Assembly (NCBI RefSeq): GCF_905397275.1
Contig: NZ_CAJPUY010000001.1
Span: 186,001-250,000 of the forward strand
Length of the DNA stretch: 64,000 nucleotides
Source: Cupriavidus yeoncheonensis
GTDB taxonomy: Bacteria; Pseudomonadota; Gammaproteobacteria; Burkholderiales; Burkholderiaceae
Direction of reading: 5' to 3'
In this document: in pieces, positions 8,395-18,254 of the stretch
Numbering within the stretch: position 1 is the first letter of the stretch
Layout: each line of letters starts with the position of its first letter
Translations under genes and position numbers: made by a program
Notes under the pieces: generated by a model
The model's database searches: none
Seen by the model: the letters and a program-made list of their open reading frames with translations, nothing else
Told to the model about the DNA's origin: nothing

Positions 8395-10215
8395 ATGACC
8401 CGCGCCATCCGTAATATCGCCATCATCGCCCACGTTGATCATGGCAAGACCACTCTGGTCGATCAGCTCCTGCGCCAGGCAGGCACCTTCCGCGACAACC
8501 AACAGGTTGCCGAGCGGGTGATGGACTCGAACGACCTGGAAAAGGAACGCGGGATCACCATTCTCGCGAAGAACTGTGCTGTTGAGTACAACGGCACGCA
8601 CATCAACATCGTTGATACCCCGGGGCACGCCGACTTCGGCGGCGAAGTGGAGCGCGTACTGTCGATGGTTGACGGCGTGCTGCTGCTGGTGGACGCCGTC
8701 GAAGGCCCGATGCCGCAGACCCGCTTCGTGACCCGCAAGGCACTGGCGCTGGGCCTGAAGCCGATCGTGGTGGTCAACAAGATCGACCGCCCGGGCGCGC
8801 GCCCGGACTGGGTGATCAACCAGACCTTCGACCTGTTCGACAAGCTGGGCGCCACCGACGAGCAGCTCGACTTCCCGGTGATCTACGCCTCGGGCCTGAA
8901 CGGCTTTGCCGGCCTGACCGAAGACGTGCGCGACGGCGACATGAAGCCGCTGTTTGAAACCGTGCTGGACAAGGTGCCGGTGCGTGACGACGATCGCGAC
9001 GGCCCCCTGCAACTGCAGATCATCTCGCTGGACTACTCCAGCTACGTCGGCAAGATCGGCGTGGGCCGTATCTCGCGTGGCCGCGCCCGGCCGCTGCAGG
9101 ACGTGGTGGTCAAGTTCGGTCCGGAAGGCAACCCGATCAAGGGCCGCATCAACCAGGTGCTGAAGTTCCAGGGCCTGGAGCGCGAGATCGTGTCCGAGGC
9201 CGAAGCCGGCGACATCGTACTGATCAACGGCATCGAAGAACTGGGTATCGGCTGCACGGTGTGCGCGCCGGAGGCCCAGGACGCGCTGCCGATGCTGAAG
9301 GTCGATGAGCCGACGCTGACCATGAACTTCTGCGTCAACACCTCGCCGCTGGCCGGCCGTGAAGGCAAGTTCGTGACCAGCCGCCAGCTGCGCGAGCGCC
9401 TGGACCGCGAACTGAAGTCCAACGTGGCGCTGCGCGTGGCCGATACCGGCGACGACACCATCTTCGAAGTGTCCGGCCGCGGCGAACTGCACCTGACCAT
9501 CCTGCTGGAAAACATGCGTCGCGAAGGCTACGAGCTGGCCGTGTCGCGTCCGCGCGTGGTGTTCAAGGAAATCGACGGCGTCAAGAACGAGCCGTACGAA
9601 CTGCTGACCGTGGACGTCGAAGACAGCCACCAGGGCGGCGTGATGGAAGAGCTGGGCCGCCGCAAGGGCGAACTGCTCGACATGGCGTCGGACGGCAAGG
9701 GCCGTACCCGCCTCGAGTACCGCATCCCGGCCCGCGGCCTGATCGGCTTCCAGGGCGAGTTCCTGACGCTGACGCGCGGCACCGGCCTGATCAGCCATAT
9801 CTTCGACGACTACGCACCGGTGCGCGAAGGCGGCCTGGGCGAGCGCCACAACGGCGTGCTGATCTCGCAGGACGACGGCGATGCCGTGGCCTACGCGCTG
9901 TGGAAGCTGCAGGACCGCGGCCGCATGTTCGTCAAGCCGGGCGACGCGCTGTATGAAGGCATGATCATCGGCATCCACAGCCGCGACAACGATCTGGTGG
10001 TCAACCCGATCAAGGGCAAGCAGCTGACCAACGTGCGTGCTTCGGGTACCGACGAAGCCGTGCGCCTGGTGCCGCCGATCCAGATGTCGCTCGAATACGC
10101 GGTGGAATTCATCGCCGACGACGAACTGGTCGAACTCACGCCCAAGAGCATCCGCCTGCGCAAGCGCCACCTGAAGGAGCACGAGCGCAAGCGTGCCTCG
10201 CGCGAAGGCGTGTAA
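8395..10215 (+). CDS. typA: Ribosome-associated GTPase TypA/BipA
   Basis: 606 residues, full length. G motifs: [10 protein letters not shown] (residues 10-19), switch [17 protein letters not shown], and [13 protein letters not shown]. Elongation-factor-like domains II, III and V follow, then the BipA-specific C-terminal domain ([20 protein letters not shown]). TypA acts in ribosome assembly and stress adaptation. It is monocistronic, with its own promoter and a terminator 25 bp after the stop. Confidence 0.98.
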   Translation: MTRAIRNIAIIAHVDHGKTTLVDQLLRQAGTFRDNQQVAERVMDSNDLEKERGITILAKNCAVEYNGTHINIVDTPGHADFGGEVERVLSMVDGVLLLVDAVEGPMPQTRFVTRKALALGLKPIVVVNKIDRPGARPDWVINQTFDLFDKLGATDEQLDFPVIYASGLNGFAGLTEDVRDGDMKPLFETVLDKVPVRDDDRDGPLQLQIISLDYSSYVGKIGVGRISRGRARPLQDVVVKFGPEGNPIKGRINQVLKFQGLEREIVSEAEAGDIVLINGIEELGIGCTVCAPEAQDALPMLKVDEPTLTMNFCVNTSPLAGREGKFVTSRQLRERLDRELKSNVALRVADTGDDTIFEVSGRGELHLTILLENMRREGYELAVSRPRVVFKEIDGVKNEPYELLTVDVEDSHQGGVMEELGRRKGELLDMASDGKGRTRLEYRIPARGLIGFQGEFLTLTRGTGLISHIFDDYAPVREGGLGERHNGVLISQDDGDAVAYALWKLQDRGRMFVKPGDALYEGMIIGIHSRDNDLVVNPIKGKQLTNVRASGTDEAVRLVPPIQMSLEYAVEFIADDELVELTPKSIRLRKRHLKEHERKRASREGV

Positions 10216-10240
10216 GGCCGAGCGTCATTGCTGCTTGAAA

Positions 10241-10268
10241 GAACCGCGCCTTGTGCGCGGTTTTTTCT
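10241..10268 (+). terminator. Rho-independent terminator after typA
   Basis: AACCGCGC and GCGCGGTT form a short stem followed directly by six T residues. Confidence 0.85.
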
Positions 10269-10281
10269 TTGTCGGCCTTTA

Positions 10282-11142
10282 TCAGGACCTGGCCCGTGCT
10301 CGCGGGCTGCGCCATTCGGGCGGCTTCCAAAGGTAGCGCAGGTCACGGTCGCGCCAGGTATCGGCGAACATGTCGCGCCATTCATGGAAGGTCAGCGTCA
10401 GCGGATTGTGTGTGCGCACCTGGCGCGTAATGCCAAACACCGGCGCTTCCCGCTCCGGCACGAACGTCCCGAACATCCGGTCCCAGATGGTCAGCACGCC
10501 TGCGTAATTACGATCGATGTATCCGTCGTTCTTTGCATGGTGCACGCGATGCACGGACGGCGTGTTGAGTGCGGCTTCGATCCACGGCCAGCGCCGGCCG
10601 AGCCGCGTGTGCACGAAGAACTGGAAGGCGAGGTTGAGCCCGACAGCCAGGATCACCCAGTCCGGCGTGAAGCCGATCCACGCCAGCGGTATCCAGAACA
10701 ACCACATGCCCGATAGCGGATACGTGAGGCTCTGCCGGAATGCCGTGGAGAAGTTCATGCCTTCGGACGAATGGTGCGTCACGTGCGACGCCCACATCCA
10801 GCGGATGCGGTGGCTGGCCCGGTGGAACCAGTAGTAGAGAAAGTCCTGCAGCAGCAGGAGCAGTGCGAATGACCACGCCGTCTCGGGCATCGTCCTGAGG
10901 CCGTGCTGGTAGCACCAGGTATAGACGGTGCGGACCATCAGCCAGAGAAAGAAGGCATCCGATGCCTGGTGCATCAGCGCCAGCGCCGCGTTGGACGCTG
11001 TGTCGCGCAGCCCGTAGATGCCGCGGTCCCGGCGCGACCAGTACCACGCCTCGCAGCCGATAGTCAGCAGGAAAGCCGGCGCGAACGCCAGCAGGATCAA
11101 TCCGGGATCAAGCGACTCGGTGTGCATGCGGCTAGTGTGCAC
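10282..11142 (-). CDS. Sterol desaturase / fatty acid hydroxylase family membrane enzyme
   Basis: 286 residues with four or five hydrophobic segments and the three di-iron histidine clusters of the family: HRASHRIRWMWASHVTHHS spans two (about residues 127-145) and HRVHHAKNDGYIDRNYAG is the third. Such proteins are di-iron oxygenases acting on lipid alkyl chains in the inner membrane; the substrate here is unknown. It is convergent with typA. MHTESLDPG (start 11127) is an alternative initiation point. Confidence 0.88.
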   Translation of the reverse strand: MHTSRMHTESLDPGLILLAFAPAFLLTIGCEAWYWSRRDRGIYGLRDTASNAALALMHQASDAFFLWLMVRTVYTWCYQHGLRTMPETAWSFALLLLLQDFLYYWFHRASHRIRWMWASHVTHHSSEGMNFSTAFRQSLTYPLSGMWLFWIPLAWIGFTPDWVILAVGLNLAFQFFVHTRLGRRWPWIEAALNTPSVHRVHHAKNDGYIDRNYAGVLTIWDRMFGTFVPEREAPVFGITRQVRTHNPLTLTFHEWRDMFADTWRDRDLRYLWKPPEWRSPRARARS

Positions 11143-11312
11143 GGGCCGCGAAAAATTGCCAGGAGGGATTCCTCCAGGTGCCGGAGCCGTGTTGCGGATG
11201 ATGACAGGAAAGTCAGTTCTGTCTGTCGCGACGGGAGGGTCAAGGAACGATCTGCCACGCCGTAGACCAGCAGGACGGCCGGCTGGGCCGTCCCTTTACC
11301 CCCGGAGAGCCC

Positions 11313-12878
11313 ATGTTTCGCAACACTACTATCGGAGCCAGGTTGTGGTTCCTGATTGTCGTCACCAATATCCTGCTGCTGCTCGTTGGCGCAGTCGGCA
11401 TGATCGGCATGTCGCGCAGCAATGACGCCACGCGCGAAATCTACGAGCATCAGCTGACCGCGGCCATGCACCTGGCCGAAGCACGGTCCAACCAGTTGCT
11501 GGTACGCGTGCTGCTGGACCAGGCAACCCTTGCCAAGGATCCTGCCGACGCGCGAGCGCGTGCCGAGACCGCGCAGGGCTTTGCGAAGAGTTCGGATGCT
11601 GCGTGGCAGGCGTACCTCGCATTGCCGCGTGCGCCAGAGGAAGCGAACCTGACGCAGGACGTGTCGGCCAAGCGCGGTGCACTGTTTTCGCAGGGCGTCG
11701 CGCCGATGGTTGCGGCGCTGAACGCGGGTGACCGCGAGGCGATGATGACGGCTGTGCTCGAAACCATCCCGAAGCTCGATATCGCCTTCACCGCGGCCAG
11801 TGCCGAACTCAATCGCGCACAGGTAGCCGGCGCGCGTCGGGTCTATGAGGCATCGCAGCAGCGCTACGGCATGCTTCTGGCCTGGTCGGCCGTGGTGCTG
11901 GTTGCGGGGCTGGCGTTCAGCACGGTGGTGGCATGGCGCCTGCGACAGTCCATCGTCAGGCCGCTGGATTCTGCCATTGCGCGCTTCGAACGCATGGCCG
12001 GTGGCGACCTGAGCGGCAAGGGGAGTGACGATGGCGTCATGGCCGACGAGCGTGCACGCAGCGAAACCAGTCGCATGCTGGGCATGCTGGGACGTATGCA
12101 GTCGAGCCTCGTCGCGATGGTGGGTCAGGTGAGCGGCGGCGCGGATTCGATCGCGGCAGCCAGCCGGCAGATCGCCAGTGGCAATGCGGACCTGTCGCAG
12201 CGCACCGAGCAGCAGGCGGCGTCGCTGGAGGAAACCGCGTCGAGCATGGAAGAACTGACCGGCACGGTGCGCCAGAACGCCGACAGCGCGCGCGAGGCGG
12301 CTACCCTGGCCAACGACGCCACCACGCTTGCCGAACGTGGCAGCGAAGCGGTGGCGCGCGTCGTGCATACGATGCAGTCCATCGACGCGAGTTCGGGCAA
12401 GATCGTCGACATCATCGACGTGATCGAGAAGATCGCCTTCCAGACCAATATCCTGGCCCTGAACGCAGCGGTGGAAGCCGCGCGTGCGGGAGAACACGGG
12501 CGCGGCTTCGCGGTGGTGGCTGGCGATGTGCGAGACCTCGCGCAGCGCTGCGCGGGAGCATCCAAGGAGATCCGCGGGCTGATCGGCAAATCGGTGGCCA
12601 ATGTGCGCGAGGGGACCGGCATGGTGGATGACGCGGGCCGCGCCATGCAAGACATTGTCGACGCCGTGCGGCGGGTCGGTGCGATCATCCGCGACATCAG
12701 CGCGGCGTCCGACGAGCAGTCCAATGGCATCGAGCAGGTGAACCTGGCGGTGTCCCACATGGACGGCATGACGCAGCAGAACGCAGCGCTGGTGGAGCAG
12801 GCCGCGGCGGCCGCCGCATCGCTGCAGGACCAGGCGCAACGGCTGATGGCGCTGATGTCGACGTTCAGGCTTGCATGA
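11313..12878 (+). CDS. Methyl-accepting chemotaxis protein
   Basis: 521 residues: a first membrane helix (residues about 10-32), a periplasmic four-helix-bundle sensor of the Tar type, a second helix (about 190-210), a HAMP domain (VRPLDSAIARFERMAGGDL) and a signalling hairpin with EKIAFQTNILALNAAVEAAR. The usual A-S-E of the VVASEVR stretch reads A-G-D here. No C-terminal CheR-binding pentapeptide is present. The ligand is unknown. A GGAGAG-like site precedes the ATG. Confidence 0.93.
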   Translation: MFRNTTIGARLWFLIVVTNILLLLVGAVGMIGMSRSNDATREIYEHQLTAAMHLAEARSNQLLVRVLLDQATLAKDPADARARAETAQGFAKSSDAAWQAYLALPRAPEEANLTQDVSAKRGALFSQGVAPMVAALNAGDREAMMTAVLETIPKLDIAFTAASAELNRAQVAGARRVYEASQQRYGMLLAWSAVVLVAGLAFSTVVAWRLRQSIVRPLDSAIARFERMAGGDLSGKGSDDGVMADERARSETSRMLGMLGRMQSSLVAMVGQVSGGADSIAAASRQIASGNADLSQRTEQQAASLEETASSMEELTGTVRQNADSAREAATLANDATTLAERGSEAVARVVHTMQSIDASSGKIVDIIDVIEKIAFQTNILALNAAVEAARAGEHGRGFAVVAGDVRDLAQRCAGASKEIRGLIGKSVANVREGTGMVDDAGRAMQDIVDAVRRVGAIIRDISAASDEQSNGIEQVNLAVSHMDGMTQQNAALVEQAAAAAASLQDQAQRLMALMSTFRLA

Positions 12879-12996
12879 TGGAGGGCCGCAGTGATGTCGT
12901 AGCGGCATGAAGGCGTGTGCGGATGCCGCACACGCGCGCGTGCCTGCGCGGGTGATCGGCGTAAAATCGCGGCTTGCATTCGCGTAGGAGAGCATC

Positions 12997-14079
12997 ATGA
13001 CTGACTTCGTCACTACGGAAGTCCAGGGTGGCATCGGCTACCTGACGCTGAACCGGCCGCAGGCGCTCAACGCGCTGTCGCTGGAAATGATCCGCGCCAT
13101 GACCCGGGCACTGCAGGCATGGGCCAACGCACCAGAGGTCGTGGCCGTCGTGGTGGCCGGAGCCGGCGGCAAGGCCTTCTGCGCTGGCGGCGACATCCGC
13201 TATTTCCACAAGGCCTCGCATGAGGGCGATCCGCTGCTCGACCAGTTCTTTGTCGAGGAATATGCCCTCAACTTCCTGATCCACCGCTACGCCAAGCCGT
13301 ATATCGCGCTGATGGATGGCGTGGTCATGGGCGGCGGCATGGGCATTTCGCAAGGCGCGCGTCTGCGCATCGTCACCGACCGCACCAAGATGGCCATGCC
13401 CGAGACCAACATCGGGCTGTTCCCGGACGTGGGTGGCGGCTGGTTCCTGGCGCGTACGCCGGGCAGCATCGGCGAATACCTGGGCCTGACCGGCACGGTG
13501 ATTCACGCGGCCGACGCCCTGTATGCCGGACTGGCCGATGCCTACCTGCCGGGCAAGGTGCTCGCCGAGGTGGCGAGCGATCTGCGTGCGCGGACGTTCG
13601 ACCACGGCCAGGCCGTGCTCGACCATATCGCCACGTTCACGCAGCAGCATCGCGAAGCCTGCGTGCCGGCGCAAAGCCAGCTTGCCGGCCTGTCGGCGCA
13701 GATCGATCGCATCTTTGGCGGCGACACGATGGTGGACATCCTGGCCGCGATCAGCGACGCGCCGGGCGACTGGGCCGCCCACACGGCCGCGATGCTGCGC
13801 AGCCGCTCGCCCTTGATGCTTCATGTGTCGCTGGAGCAGATCCGGCGCGCGCGCACGATGTCGCTGGACGACGAATTGCGCATGGAGCTCGACATGATGC
13901 ATTACGTGTTCCGCAAGGGCGACGGCGTGGAAGGCATTCGTGCCCTGGCGATCGACAAGGACCACCGGCCGCGCTGGCAGGATGCGCGCATCGACGAGGT
14001 GAGCCGCGACAAGGTGCTGTCGTTCTTCGACAGCCCGTGGCGCGCGGAGGATCATCCTCTGGCAGGCCTCGGCAAGTAA
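12997..14079 (+). CDS. Enoyl-CoA hydratase/isomerase family protein, 3-hydroxyisobutyryl-CoA hydrolase-like
   Basis: 360 residues, longer than simple crotonases and matching the ECH_2 (HIBCH) group. Oxyanion-hole segments GKAFCAGGDIRYF and GVVMGGGMGIS are present, followed by MPETNIGLFPDVGGGWFLAR with the Glu and Asp used by 3-hydroxyisobutyryl-CoA hydrolase. A role in valine breakdown is likely but an atypical hydratase is not excluded. GTAGGAGA precedes the ATG. No partner genes are adjacent. Confidence 0.88.
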   Translation: MTDFVTTEVQGGIGYLTLNRPQALNALSLEMIRAMTRALQAWANAPEVVAVVVAGAGGKAFCAGGDIRYFHKASHEGDPLLDQFFVEEYALNFLIHRYAKPYIALMDGVVMGGGMGISQGARLRIVTDRTKMAMPETNIGLFPDVGGGWFLARTPGSIGEYLGLTGTVIHAADALYAGLADAYLPGKVLAEVASDLRARTFDHGQAVLDHIATFTQQHREACVPAQSQLAGLSAQIDRIFGGDTMVDILAAISDAPGDWAAHTAAMLRSRSPLMLHVSLEQIRRARTMSLDDELRMELDMMHYVFRKGDGVEGIRALAIDKDHRPRWQDARIDEVSRDKVLSFFDSPWRAEDHPLAGLGK

Positions 14080-14210
14080 GAAGGGGTGCGCCGCGCGGCG
14101 CTCCGGACTCGGGTAGAGTGAAGGCTGGATCAGCGCCAGGTTAGGCCATGTGATCCATGGCGGCCAGAGCTGTTCCGCTTCACTCGAACCACACAGTTGA
14201 AGGAGCCGTG

Positions 14211-14774
14211 ATGAGCAATCCTCGAGATGTCGCTGTATTGGTGGGAAGCCTGCGCAAGGAGTCGTTCAACCGAAAGCTGGCCAAGGCGCTGATCGCGCTG
14301 GCGCCGCAGTCGCTGAAGCCGGAGATCGTCGAGATCGGCAACCTGCAGTTGTACAACCAGGACCTCGACGCCAGCCCGCCCCCCGAGTGGACCGCTTTCC
14401 GCGACCGCATCCGCCGTGCCGATGCAGTGCTCTTCATCACGCCCGAGTACAACCGTTCGGTTCCGGCGCCGATGAAAAATGCCATTGACGTCGGATCCCG
14501 CCCATATGGCAGCAGTGCGTGGGACGGCAAGCCCGGCGGCGTCATCAGCGTTTCGCCCGGGGCCATTGGCGGCTTTGGCGCCAATCATCACCTGCGGCAG
14601 TCGCTGGTGTTCCTGAACGTGCCGGTCCTGCAGCAGCCGGAAGCCTATATCGGCGGAGCGGACAAGCTGTTCGACGAGCAGGGCGGTCTCGCGAACGAAT
14701 CGGTGAGCGGATTCCTCGGCAAATACCTGACGGCTTACGCCGCCTGGATCGAACGCAACGCAGCCCCTCGCTGA
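14211..14774 (+). CDS. NADPH-dependent FMN reductase (ChrR/YieF-like)
   Basis: 187 residues of flavodoxin fold. GSLRKESFNRKLA binds the FMN phosphate and TPEYNRSVPAPMKNAIDVGS is the family signature. Such soluble enzymes reduce quinones, chromate or azo compounds. AAGGAG lies 6 bp before the ATG. It appears monocistronic. Confidence 0.92.
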   Translation: MSNPRDVAVLVGSLRKESFNRKLAKALIALAPQSLKPEIVEIGNLQLYNQDLDASPPPEWTAFRDRIRRADAVLFITPEYNRSVPAPMKNAIDVGSRPYGSSAWDGKPGGVISVSPGAIGGFGANHHLRQSLVFLNVPVLQQPEAYIGGADKLFDEQGGLANESVSGFLGKYLTAYAAWIERNAAPR

Positions 14775-15159
14775 GGCGGCAGCCGCGTCGCGGGCACCGG
14801 TCGCAGCGCAAACGCGCTGTGGCTATGCGCTTGTCCTTTTCCGTGTAGACCCGATGCCGGTGCGTGCAGAACTGCCTGGGCCGGCACAACGCCGCATCTC
14901 GGTTGCACCGGCATGACCGAATTCCGCGAACGCTCCAGCGAGGTGGAGAAGTTGGTGAATGCGTGTTGATACCAGTGAGCCATCAAAGCAACAGTGAGAC
15001 GCAAGGCTTTTTGGTGGCTTTGCCGCAGGGCGGTGCTCGCCTATATTTCCGGAACGACAGTCCTAACAGGGTCTTCAGGATCGTCGGATAAACGTCGTTA
15101 AAGCAGTCAGGCACAACACCGGTACCGCCGCAATGGCGGTGCCATGATGAGGGGCTGAC
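14775..15159. other. Intergenic stretch without a confident gene
   Basis: No reading frame here has both a ribosome site and gene-like composition on either strand. An 18-codon plus-strand frame (ATG near 14911) looks codon-like but has no ribosome site. Nothing else is seen. Confidence 0.4.
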
Positions 15160-15576
15160 ATGAATCGACTTAGCGCTTATCCGTATCGCCTGGCCGCATT
15201 GGCGTTGCTGTCTGCCTGTGTGGCCCCCACGGTCTGCCATGCCGACGGCGGAACCATTTACTTCTCGGGAATGATTGTCGCGCCCCCGTACGAGATGCGC
15301 GTCGTGCCTGGCGCAGCGCGCCATGGTCCGGGTAGTCGAGTCGCCAGGGCCGACATCGGCTTTCTGAGCCAGCCAGCCAACCGGCCGAGTGCGAGCGTGC
15401 GTGTCGATGGTCTGGGCAGCGTACCTCTGGCTCTTCAATACACCGATGCACGCGGGCGCCGGTCAAGTGTCCCTTCCACAGGCTCGTATCATCTTGGGCG
15501 AGATGGCGGCACGCTTTCCATTGCGTCGTCTTCCGGCGGCCCTGTAGGTGCGACAGTGACCGTGGCTTACGACTGA
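15160..15576 (+). CDS. Secreted pilin-like protein (putative)
   Basis: 138 residues with a Sec signal peptide (LAALALLSACVAPTVCHA, cleavage after about residue 28). The mature start GGTIYFSGMIVAPPYEM and the end GATVTVAYD resemble chaperone-usher subunits (GGTI-F-G-I-AP and a terminal beta strand). The cysteine usually following the AP is replaced by PYE, so the subunit disulphide cannot form. No usher or chaperone gene is adjacent, so it may be an orphan subunit or another beta-rich envelope protein. Confidence 0.6.
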   Translation: MNRLSAYPYRLAALALLSACVAPTVCHADGGTIYFSGMIVAPPYEMRVVPGAARHGPGSRVARADIGFLSQPANRPSASVRVDGLGSVPLALQYTDARGRRSSVPSTGSYHLGRDGGTLSIASSSGGPVGATVTVAYD

Positions 15577-16008
15577 GCAACACTGCCGCCGGCGTGGCAA
15601 AGACACCCCGCCGCTCAGCCTCTGACGCGGCGGGGTGAAATGCACGGCGGATACCGGGGAGGACAATTCCCGCCGTGCCCTTCCAGCGTAGAAGGCTAGT
15701 CAGGAGGGCAATGTGGGCTACCGCACACGGCAAGTGCGATTGGCGCGAATTCGAAAGAATGGCCCGCGTCCGGGGCTGGACAGGCTCCTGCCGCATTCTC
15801 GGCGGTAGAAAAAACCCCCGCCCAGCGTTCATGAGGCCCGGGCGGGGAACGGGGCCGCCCCTTCGGGGAGCCGGGGCGAGCGCTGCGCAAGGAGATTGCG
15901 TTGCCGCGCAGCGCCAAGGTATCCAAACCATCCTTTCATTTTGCTTTCGATCTCGTTACATTGCTGTCATCGCGAGGGACTTGGCTGCGTTCGATTGCCG
16001 GACTGCCT
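15577..16008. other. Intergenic stretch with terminator hairpins
   Basis: Holds a GC hairpin after the pilin-like gene (CACCCCGCCGC pairing with GCGGCGGGGTG, 15604-15637, no T run) and the leftward terminator listed separately. I see no gene. Confidence 0.5.
15808..15847 (-). terminator. Leftward terminator
   Basis: CCCCGCCC and GGGCGGGG pair and, read leftward, are followed by six T residues. It would end transcription of the small lipoprotein gene at 16009-16269. Confidence 0.65.
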
Positions 16009-16269
16009 TCAGTTCGCCTGGACGCACGCGCCGGCGACACATTGATATGTGGCCCGACCCGGTGCAGTCAGCGTGCATGCCGCATCAGTGCAAGAGGTCG
16101 ATGGCTGGCCGCCGAGAAGGCTATACACCTCTTCGATTGTCACGATCGCAGGTGAGGCTGTATGCGAATGGACAGTGGTGGGCAACGACAACGGAGGCGA
16201 AACGGTCGCGCATCCTGTCAGCAGCAAAGCGGGGACTAACAGGGCCATAATCGAGCGTGCCTGGTACAT
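16009..16269 (-). CDS. Small lipoprotein
   Basis: 86 residues with a lipoprotein signal (SIMALLVPALLLTGCATVSPP, lipidated Cys about residue 20). The mature part has three more cysteines near the end (CTDAAC and QCVAGAC), so a disulphide-stabilised knot is plausible. Function unknown. GAGG lies 7 bp before the ATG, and a terminator follows about 160 bp downstream. Confidence 0.6.
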   Translation of the reverse strand: MYQARSIMALLVPALLLTGCATVSPPLSLPTTVHSHTASPAIVTIEEVYSLLGGQPSTSCTDAACTLTAPGRATYQCVAGACVQAN

Positions 16270-16591
16270 GCGGATCCTCGGGGGACGGGTTGTCCAAGTC
16301 TATTCGGCCTTCCCTGATGAAGTTGCCGGCTAGGTCAAACCGATACAGGCTAGGTCAGTTCGCGCTACTCCAGCCAGGAAGCGGCGGCCGGTCAGAGGTC
16401 AAACACCCTGGCCTCGGTGAACACGACGGCACCGCCTTGCTTCAGGCGGATCCGCGCCGTGTACCCTATACTTCCGACCTTTCGCACGCGTTGCGTGATC
16501 GTTCCCATGGCGGTGCTACACGAGTAGTGATGGTGCTACATCGTTGCACTTTGGTCCGAAAATGGGACGAAATAGGCAGAATCAGCAGGAA
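16270..16591. other. Upstream region of dusA
   Basis: No gene is supported. A TATACT element at 16467-16472 could be the dusA -10, but no convincing -35 is seen. Confidence 0.35.
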
Positions 16592-17668
16592 ATGGAACAG
16601 ACCCGTAGCACCCCGCAAACCAAGTCCACAGGCGGCAATCAAGGAAAAATAAGGCCTCGCCGGATTTCTGTGGCCCCGATGATGGACTGGACCGATCGCA
16701 ATTGTCGGATGTTCCATCGCCAACTCAGCCGCCACGCCTGGCTGTACACGGAGATGGTGACGACTGGCGCGCTGCTGCACGGCGACGTGCCCAGGCATCT
16801 GGACTTCGACGCCGCGGAGCATCCCGTGGCCCTGCAGTTGGGCGGTAGCGAGCCGGCCGACCTCGCTGTGGCAGCGCGCCTTGGTCAACAGTGGGGATAC
16901 GCCGAGGTCAACCTCAATTGCGGCTGCCCGTCCGAGCGCGTGCAACGGGGTGCATTCGGCGCTTGCCTGATGGCAGAGCCGCAACTCGTGGCCGACTGTG
17001 TAAAAGCCATGCGCGACGCCGTGTCTATCCCGGTGACCGTCAAGCACCGCATTGGTATCGACAAGGTCGAGCACTATGATTTTGTCCGTGATTTTGTCGG
17101 CACGGTGGCGCGGGCTGGCTGCGAGACATTCATCGTGCATGCGCGCAACGCGATCCTGAAAGGCCTGAGCCCGAAGGAGAACCGTGAAATTCCGCCGCTG
17201 CGCTATGAAGTCGCTTACCAGTTGAAAAAGGATTTCCCGCAACTGGAAATCCTGATCAACGGCGGCATCGTCGGCTATGACGAAATGGCTGCCCATCTGG
17301 AGCACGTCGACGGGGTGATGATCGGGCGGGAAGCCTATCACCAGCCCTATGTGCTCGCTGAAATGGATGGCCGTTTCTACGGCGATGCAGAGGCGCCGGT
17401 CCGGTCGCGGCTGGAGGTGGAGCTTGCCATGCAGGGCTATATCGGCGACCTCGTGGAACGCGGCGGCTATATGGGTGCGGTGACTCGTCACATGCTGGGT
17501 CTGTACCGGGGCGTCGCGGGTGGTCGTGGCTGGCGGCGCGTGCTGTCCGACGCCAAGCGGATGTCGGCAGCCCGTGCGCGTGCCGATGTGGATGCGATCT
17601 TCGAAGAGGCGCGTTCCCATCTGCATGCCACGGACCCGATCGAGCCCGCGCATCGCGTGGCCGCATAG
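16592..17668 (+). CDS. dusA: tRNA-dihydrouridine(20/20a) synthase DusA
   Basis: About 358 residues. The FMN-dependent enzyme reduces U20/U20a in the tRNA D-loop. Signatures: RRISVAPMMDWTDRNCR, LNLNCGCPSERVQRGAFGACL (active-site Cys in the GCPS loop) with the first residue here being V, then KHRIGID and FIVHARNAILKGLSPKENRE, diagnostic of DusA over DusB/C. The start at 16592 (MEQTRS) is chosen as nearest the conserved core; ATG 16562 is an alternative and neither has a strong ribosome site. Confidence 0.93.
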   Translation: MEQTRSTPQTKSTGGNQGKIRPRRISVAPMMDWTDRNCRMFHRQLSRHAWLYTEMVTTGALLHGDVPRHLDFDAAEHPVALQLGGSEPADLAVAARLGQQWGYAEVNLNCGCPSERVQRGAFGACLMAEPQLVADCVKAMRDAVSIPVTVKHRIGIDKVEHYDFVRDFVGTVARAGCETFIVHARNAILKGLSPKENREIPPLRYEVAYQLKKDFPQLEILINGGIVGYDEMAAHLEHVDGVMIGREAYHQPYVLAEMDGRFYGDAEAPVRSRLEVELAMQGYIGDLVERGGYMGAVTRHMLGLYRGVAGGRGWRRVLSDAKRMSAARARADVDAIFEEARSHLHATDPIEPAHRVAA

Positions 17669-17733
17669 GCGATTACCGTGGATGACGCCAGGAAAGTCGT
17701 GGAGTAAACACTCTAATTCCGAACGGAGAAATT

Positions 17734-17883
17734 ATGCATGGGGCAATGCAGGTAACGCGTGCGGCACATACTGCAAGTCGTCGCCCGGAAGCCCACGCCA
17801 GGAAAGGGATTCCCCTAATTAGCCGAGGGCAGGCGCTTTCTTACACTGTGCCTGCCCTCGAATACAGGGCTTTCTTCAACTGA
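17734..17883 (+). CDS. Possible 49-residue small protein
   Basis: ATG at 17734 is preceded by GGAG with 5 bp spacing, and the frame ends at TGA 17883 just before a strong terminator. The product begins MHGAMQVTRAAHTASRRPEA and is basic at first, then hydrophobic; no family is recognised. The frame contains a perfect 11-bp inverted repeat (CGAGGGCAGGC with its complement, 17824-17860), so the transcript could instead be a structured small RNA. Confidence 0.3.
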   Translation: MHGAMQVTRAAHTASRRPEAHARKGIPLISRGQALSYTVPALEYRAFFN

Positions 17884-17884
17884 T

Positions 17885-17917
17885 TATTCAGCCCGCCTTG
17901 CGGGCTGCTTTTTTTGA
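17885..17917 (+). terminator. Rho-independent terminator
   Basis: CAGCCCGC and GCGGGCTG pair around a 4-base loop, followed by seven T residues. Confidence 0.85.
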
Positions 17918-18014
17918 GTTGCCCCGCTGCGACGTTTCGGTTAACCCGAATGGCGCGAGGCCTGACTGCCGGTTACAGTGCAACGGCCTTCAGGGCATTT
18001 GAGATCGCAAAAGT

Positions 18015-18047
18015 TAAGAGTCCGCGCTGCGGGCTCTTTTTTTTTGA
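18015..18047 (+). terminator. Second rho-independent terminator
   Basis: AGAGTCCGC and GCGGGCTCT form a stem followed by nine T residues. With the previous terminator it brackets about 100 bp (17918-18014) that carries no recognised gene and could hold a small RNA. Confidence 0.8.
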
Positions 18048-18110
18048 TCCCCATCGTACCGAGCGAGCAGTTGGACGGAACTGTGACGATAGAGTTCCTC
18101 GGGGCAGCAA

Positions 18111-18254
18111 CTACTTGCTCGTGTGGTTGATGCCGACATCGATCGTGCCATACGTGGTGATGCCTGAGCCGCTACCTTCAGCCCCGCCACTGGCGCATGC
18201 TGCGAGCATCACCGCCAGCAGGGCTGTCACCGCCATCCCGAATATCTGCTTCAC
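18111..18254 (-). CDS. Small lipoprotein of 47 residues
   Basis: Starts at GTG 18254, preceded by GAGGAG with 7 bp spacing, and ends at TAG 18111-18113. The signal segment FGMAVTALLAVMLAACASGG has a clear lipobox (LAAC), followed by a Gly/Ser linker and a tail TTYGTIDVGINHTSK. That tail resembles the TLYGTIDVGI start of Burkholderiales general porins, a pattern I associate with tiny lipoproteins in this order. It probably sits at the outer membrane; function unknown. Confidence 0.65.
   Translation of the reverse strand: MKQIFGMAVTALLAVMLAACASGGAEGSGSGITTYGTIDVGINHTSK

Noticed and set aside
8362..10182. 606-codon minus-strand frame opposite typA
   Set aside because: Mirror frame of typA with no homology signature.
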